A stretch of DNA of 9,552 nt from CALREA01 sp041674865. Lineage in GTDB: Bacteria; Patescibacteriota; Gracilibacteria; UBA1369; UBA12463. Position 1 is the first letter of the stretch; each line of letters opens with the position of its first letter. The notes under the pieces are model-generated. The model was not told the DNA's origin. It saw nothing but the letters and a program-made list of their open reading frames with translations, and ran no database searches. The translations under genes and the position numbers were made by a program. Location of the stretch: assembly GCA_041674865.1 (NCBI GenBank), contig JBAYUX010000046.1:1-9552 (forward strand), in the 5' to 3' direction. Shown here one piece after another: positions 5,902 to 9,552 of this stretch.

Positions 5902-6348
5902 ATGTCGACTACCCTTTACGCAAAAAACAAAAAGGCCTACGCCTTCTACGAAGTTTTGGACAAATTTGAAGCTGGAGTTCAGCTCGCTGGAGGTGAGGTG
6001 AAGTCCGTCAAAGCTGGTCAGCTCAACCTCAAAGGCAGCTATGTCGACATTGCCGAAAACGCCGCTTGGCTTCGAAATGTCCACGTCACCAACTACAAAT
6101 ACGACCACAGCCCTCAAGATCCCGCCCGAGTCCGAAAGCTTCTTCTTCACAAAGAGCAACTTTTGAAGCTGGAACAGTTGCAGAAACAAAAAGGCATCAC
6201 GATCATTCCCCTGGAAGTGTATGGGGTAAAAAATCTGGTAAAAGTGTTAATTGGCGTCTGTCGAGGTAAAAAAACGCACGATCGCCGTGAAGATCTCAAG
6301 AAAAAAGCCCAGAATATCGATATCAAGCGCGCGCTTAAACAATACTAA
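5902..6348 (+). CDS. smpB: SsrA-binding protein SmpB (148 aa)
   Basis: SmpB binds the tRNA-like domain of tmRNA and delivers it to stalled ribosomes for trans-translation. The sequence shows the family core: an N-terminal AKNKKAYAFYE, FEAGVQLAGGEVKSVKAG (residues 22-39), LKGSYVDI, RVRKLLLHKEQLLKL, and the basic end with GKKTHDRREDLKKK leading into a helical tail. Length is normal (usually about 150). The start at 5902 is chosen because homology to SmpB begins there and a promoter sits immediately upstream. The 13 extra residues from an ATG at 5863 do not look like SmpB. No canonical ssrA gene is visible in the window. nadE begins 56 nt downstream on the same strand. Confidence 0.95.
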   Translation: MSTTLYAKNKKAYAFYEVLDKFEAGVQLAGGEVKSVKAGQLNLKGSYVDIAENAAWLRNVHVTNYKYDHSPQDPARVRKLLLHKEQLLKLEQLQKQKGITIIPLEVYGVKNLVKVLIGVCRGKKTHDRREDLKKKAQNIDIKRALKQY

Positions 6349-6404
6349 TACCACAATCCAGAACCACACCGTACATTTTTACATCCCATAACTCACGCAA
6401 CTCC

Positions 6405-7172
6405 ATGGATCAGACTCAACTCGCACAAATTTACGAAGAGCTCGTCAGTGGTCTTCAGGACTATTTCAAAAAACACGGTTTTTCAAAAGCCGTTCTCGGT
6501 GTATCAGGTGGAATCGACTCCGCACTCACTTTGAAAATTGCCGTTGATGCGCTCGGTCCAGAAAATGTCACCGGCCTTATTATGCCAGAAAAAGGGCTCA
6601 CATCTCAGGAAAACATCTATCACGCCAAAACGCTCTGCGAATTTCTCGGAGTCAAAAGTCACACCATTCAGATCAATCGATTCGCTATGGATTTCGGAAC
6701 GCTTCCATGGAAAGGAAACACACTCGCACAGATGAACATCAAACCACGAGTACGCATGATGCTCCTTTATCACTTTGCAAATACGAACAACGCGCTCGTC
6801 CTCGGAACATCAAATCGAAGTGAAATTTTACTCGGATATGGAACGAAGTTTGGTGACTTCGCCGCAGATATCGAAGTTATCGCCGACCTCTTCAAAGAGG
6901 ACGTGTATGCGGTTTCCAGGTATATCGGTTTACCAGATGAGCTCATCGACAAAAAGCCTTCCGCAGAACTTGCAGCTGGTCAAACTGATGAAGATGAACT
7001 CGGCGCAAGTTATAACGAACTCGACCCAATCCTCAGGCAGCACGAACAAGGCTTCGAAGCACTTCTCGGAAAAGGCATGAATCCAAGCTTACTCAACAAA
7101 ACATTCCGTCGAATCGAAGACAATAGACACAAGACGAGTCCAATCCCAATGATTAAAATTACACGGTTGTAG
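6405..7172 (+). CDS. nadE: NH3-dependent NAD+ synthetase NadE (255 aa)
   Basis: Catalyses the ATP-dependent amidation of nicotinic acid adenine dinucleotide to NAD+, the last step of the pathway, in the cytoplasm. The PP-loop SGGIDS (34-39) binds ATP. GTSNRSE (134-140), GDFAAD (150-155) and PSAELAAGQTDEDELG (185-200) are the conserved NadE blocks around the active site. Length fits the short bacterial form, and there is no N-terminal glutaminase (nitrilase) domain, so free ammonia is the expected nitrogen donor. It lies 56 nt after smpB and 17 nt before nadM, probably in one transcript. No Shine-Dalgarno sequence precedes the ATG, and I see no convincing promoter of its own. Confidence 0.95.
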   Translation: MDQTQLAQIYEELVSGLQDYFKKHGFSKAVLGVSGGIDSALTLKIAVDALGPENVTGLIMPEKGLTSQENIYHAKTLCEFLGVKSHTIQINRFAMDFGTLPWKGNTLAQMNIKPRVRMMLLYHFANTNNALVLGTSNRSEILLGYGTKFGDFAADIEVIADLFKEDVYAVSRYIGLPDELIDKKPSAELAAGQTDEDELGASYNELDPILRQHEQGFEALLGKGMNPSLLNKTFRRIEDNRHKTSPIPMIKITRL

Positions 7173-7189
7173 CAAATTACTTCTCTATA

Positions 7190-7690
7190 ATGCCAGAGCT
7201 CCCTGCGCTTTTTATCGGCAGATTTCAGCCATTTCACAAAGGGCACCTCGACGGTGTGAAACAAGTTCTCGCGCACGAAAAAAAAATAATTATCGCCATC
7301 GGATCGTCAGAAGTTTTTGGAACAGAAGACAATCCATTCACCGCAAGCGAGAGATATCAGATGATCGAGGCTTCTTTGCAGGAAGCAAAAATTCCAGATT
7401 CACATTATTGCATCATTCCAGTACGCGACATTCACGATGACGCCAAGTGGGTTGAGCATGTAAAAAACACTGCTCCGCCATTTAGAAATGTATATACCGG
7501 TTCACCTGTCGTCAAAAAACTCTTCAAAAAAGACGGAAGACACGGTGTCGTAACGCTCAAAAAAACACTCAAAATCAGCGGAACACTGATACGAAAAAAA
7601 ATCAAAAAGGGAGAGAAAACCGCAGTCGGCTGGAAAAACATGGTCCCAAAAGCGACATTAAAATACATAGATCTCTGGATGACTCGCTAA
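7190..7690 (+). CDS. nadM: Archaeal-type nicotinamide-nucleotide adenylyltransferase (166 aa)
   Basis: Nucleotidyltransferase fold. The N-terminal GRFQPFHKGH (10-19) holds the HxGH ATP-binding motif, NPFTASER (48-55) is typical of the archaeal NMN adenylyltransferase family, and ISGTLIR (129-135) is the C-terminal ISxTxxR motif. It should transfer AMP from ATP to NMN and/or nicotinate mononucleotide. Followed by NadE this gives the final two steps of NAD+ synthesis. The size agrees with archaeal NadM (about 170 aa). It lies 17 nt after nadE with no Shine-Dalgarno sequence, which suggests co-transcription. Its stop is 2 nt from the end of the convergent HNH gene, with no terminator hairpin visible between them. 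A TATAAT overlaps the ATG but lacks a -35 box at a suitable distance. Confidence 0.92.
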   Translation: MPELPALFIGRFQPFHKGHLDGVKQVLAHEKKIIIAIGSSEVFGTEDNPFTASERYQMIEASLQEAKIPDSHYCIIPVRDIHDDAKWVEHVKNTAPPFRNVYTGSPVVKKLFKKDGRHGVVTLKKTLKISGTLIRKKIKKGEKTAVGWKNMVPKATLKYIDLWMTR

Positions 7691-7692
7691 AT

Positions 7693-8565
7693 TCATCTCC
7701 TCATTTTCTTCTTCTGATATCCAAGATCCACCAGATGCGCCAGCGCATGATGGTTTTTACAAAGTGGTGCGAGATAGTGAGGATCGTGAGTTTTGGAGAT
7801 GGAGAAGCGTTGGGTGTGGTGGATGTTTTCGGATGGCTTGTTGCATGTTGTGATGGAGCATTTGGTGCCGTGTTCTTGGGTGATGATTTTTCTCGTACGT
7901 GCGGGAATGTAGCGTGATGCAGTTTCTTTGGAGTTTTCTGCGATCGTTTCTTTTTCTTCTTGAATATCCTGTTTTCTTTTTGCGAGAGCGGTTCGGATTA
8001 TTTCATTGATGTTGACGCCTCGGTTTTGTAGCTCTAGCAGTTCAGACCTCACATCTTGTTCGAGATATACCGCCTCTTGCTCAAATATATTTTCATTTTC
8101 TGGCTTGTGGTCGACCACAGATTCGCTTACCCGAACATCTCGTACGAATGTTTTGAGTGCTGACAGGGGCAACGTCTTGACCATTTCTACCAACTCCTTT
8201 TCATTACTCGGTGTTGCGATCGACGCCACTCTCGCGATTTTATTCATACTCACTTCTCCGCTCACAAGAGTTTGATGTAGTGCTGGCATATTCTCAAATT
8301 TCTTGTCGAGATTCAGTGCTCGTGAAACCTGCTCTTCGCTCACTCCGCCAACTTTAAACGCAAATACAAAAATTGATGAACAGCCCTGTTTCTCATACAA
8401 CTTCCGTCGCTGAATTTCTGGCAACAGCCCGAGAAATTTGTTCTTCCAGTTGCGCGCCTCTTCGCCGTATCTCACTGCGGTGGATAAGAGTTGCGCGTCG
8501 GACCATGTCTTGAAATTTCCAGATGGAACGGGCTGCGGACAAAACTCACTGCGTTCGTTTGCCAT
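7693..8565 (-). CDS. HNH endonuclease with DUF222-like N-terminus (290 aa)
   Basis: The C-terminus carries an HNH/McrA-type nuclease domain: Cys236 and Cys241, paired His249-His250, then LCKNHH with Cys269, His272 and His273. The four Cys/His ligands probably bind a structural zinc ion, and His250 and His273 are candidate catalytic residues. The Asn usually found before the second Cys pair is replaced in HYLAPLC. The N-terminal 150 residues are helical, with a region (SALNLD-like helix, LVSGEVSMNKIARVASI) resembling the DUF222/13E12 domain found with HNH in other bacteria. Residues 150-215 are acidic and likely coiled-coil. ATG at 8565 is preferred over ATG at 8604, whose 13 extra residues (MLGHLYFCNLLFC) look unlike a conserved start. 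No methylase or toxin partner is adjacent. Function is unproven: mobile-element remnant, defence nuclease or DNA repair. Confidence 0.8.
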   Translation of the reverse strand: MANERSEFCPQPVPSGNFKTWSDAQLLSTAVRYGEEARNWKNKFLGLLPEIQRRKLYEKQGCSSIFVFAFKVGGVSEEQVSRALNLDKKFENMPALHQTLVSGEVSMNKIARVASIATPSNEKELVEMVKTLPLSALKTFVRDVRVSESVVDHKPENENIFEQEAVYLEQDVRSELLELQNRGVNINEIIRTALAKRKQDIQEEKETIAENSKETASRYIPARTRKIITQEHGTKCSITTCNKPSENIHHTQRFSISKTHDPHYLAPLCKNHHALAHLVDLGYQKKKMRR

Positions 8566-8594
8566 ACAAAACAAAAGGTTACAAAAATAAAGGT

Positions 8595-8630
8595 GCCCGA
8601 GCATCTACTAAGTGGCGTGCTCTTATGGGC
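8595..8630. repeat. Imperfect inverted repeat upstream of the HNH gene
   Basis: GCCC-GAGCA (8595-8603) pairs with TGCTC (8618-8622) and GGGC (8627-8630), with a 4-nt bulge TTAT and a 14-nt loop. It lies about 30-65 nt before the HNH start codon at 8565. It could be a leader hairpin or an operator. No T-run directly follows, so it is unlikely to be a terminator. Confidence 0.45.
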
Positions 8631-8797
8631 GAGTATTTTTGCGGGCCTTTTACTAGAATCTAAAACTGCGTGCCGCTAACTAACATAAAAATAGTAGCAA
8701 AAATAAGCCAAAAACTGAAGAAATATCGGTTGTGATTTTACGAAAATATGACGAAATAAATATGGACAAAATGGCTAGCAGTAGAGCAAAAAGATGT

Positions 8798-8826
8798 TTG
8801 GCCAAAAAGACTAAACCATGTATAAT
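8798..8826 (+). promoter_or_regulatory. Promoter of the phosphomannomutase gene
   Basis: TTGGCC (8798-8803), a 17-nt spacer and a perfect TATAAT (8821-8826). The expected start near 8833 gives a leader of about 25 nt. GGAAAAAA at its beginning is too far from the ATG to act as a ribosome binding site. Confidence 0.65.
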
Positions 8827-8857
8827 TAGGCGGAAAAAATCCCCTACCCGAAACTCT

Positions 8858-9552
8858 ATGACACGCATCAACCCACACATCTTCCGAGCCTATGACATTC
8901 GAGGTATCGCTATTCGCGAAGAAAATGACACCGAAAGTTCCGACCTTACGCCTGGCTCATGTTACGTCATCGGCATCGCAGTTGGACGATACATGAAAGA
9001 GCACTTCGGCGAACGAATCGTCGTTGGAAGGGACAATAGAATCACAGGACCGGCCCTTCAAAGTGCCTTCATAATCGGGCTCACAGAAGCAGGCTGCACC
9101 GTTACCAACATCGGACTCTCCACCTCTCCAATGGTTTACTGGGCAACATGTGCTCTTCCATACGATGGTGGAGTGAACATCACCGCAAGCCACAATCCAA
9201 AGGAGTACAACGGTATCAAGGTTGTCGCAAAAGGAGCGCACTCTATTTGCGGAGACGACTTACAGGTTATTCTCAAAATGGCACAGGATGTTCTCAAGGA
9301 GAAACAAGCCATTTCAACAACACAAAATATTTTTGGCGAAGTAGATATCGCTATTCCAGACACGAAGATTCCATCAGAAAAACCAATTTTAGAAGAATAT
9401 ATTACTGATCTTCTTTTACGCGCCGAACTCTATCGTCCACTCAAGATCGTCATCGATGCAGGTAACGCAACAACTGGCGCATTCGCTCCGGAACTTTTCA
9501 AGAGATTTGGTTGTGATGTCACGCCACTCTTCTGTGAGCTCGATGGAAATTA
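8858..9552 (+). CDS. Phosphomannomutase/phosphoglucomutase, N-terminal 231 residues (3' truncated)
   Basis: Alpha-D-phosphohexomutase family: interconverts hexose 1- and 6-phosphates (mannose or glucose) for nucleotide-sugar and envelope synthesis. The sequence shows FRAYDIRG at 9-16, GRDNR at 57-61, the phosphoserine loop TASHNP (109-114, catalytic Ser111) and YNGIK (118-122). Domain 2 begins with the strand KIVIDAGNATTG, and the frame stays open to the window edge just after ELDGN. The metal-binding DGD loop and the C-terminal domain lie beyond the window, so mannose versus glucose preference cannot be judged. The ATG at 8858 fits the family start and lies about 25 nt after the predicted transcription start. 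There is no Shine-Dalgarno sequence. Confidence 0.93.
   Translation, partial: MTRINPHIFRAYDIRGIAIREENDTESSDLTPGSCYVIGIAVGRYMKEHFGERIVVGRDNRITGPALQSAFIIGLTEAGCTVTNIGLSTSPMVYWATCALPYDGGVNITASHNPKEYNGIKVVAKGAHSICGDDLQVILKMAQDVLKEKQAISTTQNIFGEVDIAIPDTKIPSEKPILEEYITDLLLRAELYRPLKIVIDAGNATTGAFAPELFKRFGCDVTPLFCELDGN

Larger units (their letters stand above)
8566..8857. other. Divergent intergenic region, 292 bases, no gene seen
   Basis: Apart from the inverted repeat at 8595-8630 and the promoter at 8798-8826, I find no coding or RNA signal. It is AT-rich, especially 8680-8830. A hydrophobic minus-strand open frame crosses it but looks like a composition artefact. Confidence 0.6.

Noticed and set aside
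8680..8880. Hydrophobic 66-residue minus-strand open frame that looks like a small membrane protein.
   Set aside because: It overlaps the promoter and first codons of the phosphomannomutase in antisense, lies in very AT-rich DNA and has no start signals; the hydrophobicity follows from base composition.
1..9552. CRISPR array or defence island.
   Set aside because: No regularly spaced repeats occur, and the lone HNH gene has no defence partner in the window.

Overview
The window looks like chromosomal DNA from a Patescibacteria (Candidate Phyla Radiation) bacterium. The evidence is: a tandem pair of Cys-rich zinc-knuckle proteins of a type I associate with those genomes; an archaeal-type NMN adenylyltransferase; a TraG/VirD4-like ATPase with no mating-pair genes nearby; short proteins; and starts without Shine-Dalgarno sequences. 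TGA is read as a stop (it ends the HNH gene), so the TGA-to-Gly code of Gracilibacteria/SR1 does not apply. Lineage assignment is inference; no marker gene is present.

Layout. 1-2334 (+): two tandem paralogues of an uncharacterised Cys-rich family, the first cut by the window edge; their last 48 nt are identical. 2335-2594: a dense non-coding block with an extended -10 promoter, a roughly 88-nt structured RNA ending in an intrinsic terminator (+), and a tRNA-like element with anticodon CAT and almost no D-arm (-). 2595-3449 (-): a short threonine synthase-like PLP enzyme with its own promoter. 3552-5798 (-): a 748-aa coupling-protein-like ATPase. 5799-5901: a divergent promoter region. 5902-7690 (+): smpB, nadE and nadM, probably one transcription unit. 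7693-8565 (-): a DUF222-like HNH endonuclease that meets nadM tail to tail. 8566-8857: AT-rich intergenic DNA with an inverted repeat and a promoter. 8858-9552 (+): the first part of a phosphomannomutase/phosphoglucomutase, cut by the right edge.

How the genes work together. nadE and nadM supply the last two steps of NAD+ synthesis (adenylylation, then ammonia-dependent amidation). SmpB serves tmRNA ribosome rescue; no canonical ssrA is visible here. The ATPase, lyase and HNH protein have no functional partners in the window. The least explained parts are the non-coding block at 2335-2530 and the Cys-rich paralogue pair. A second theme is that mapped promoters sit 0-13 nt from the start codons of smpB, the ATPase gene and the lyase gene, which suggests leaderless or near-leaderless mRNAs.
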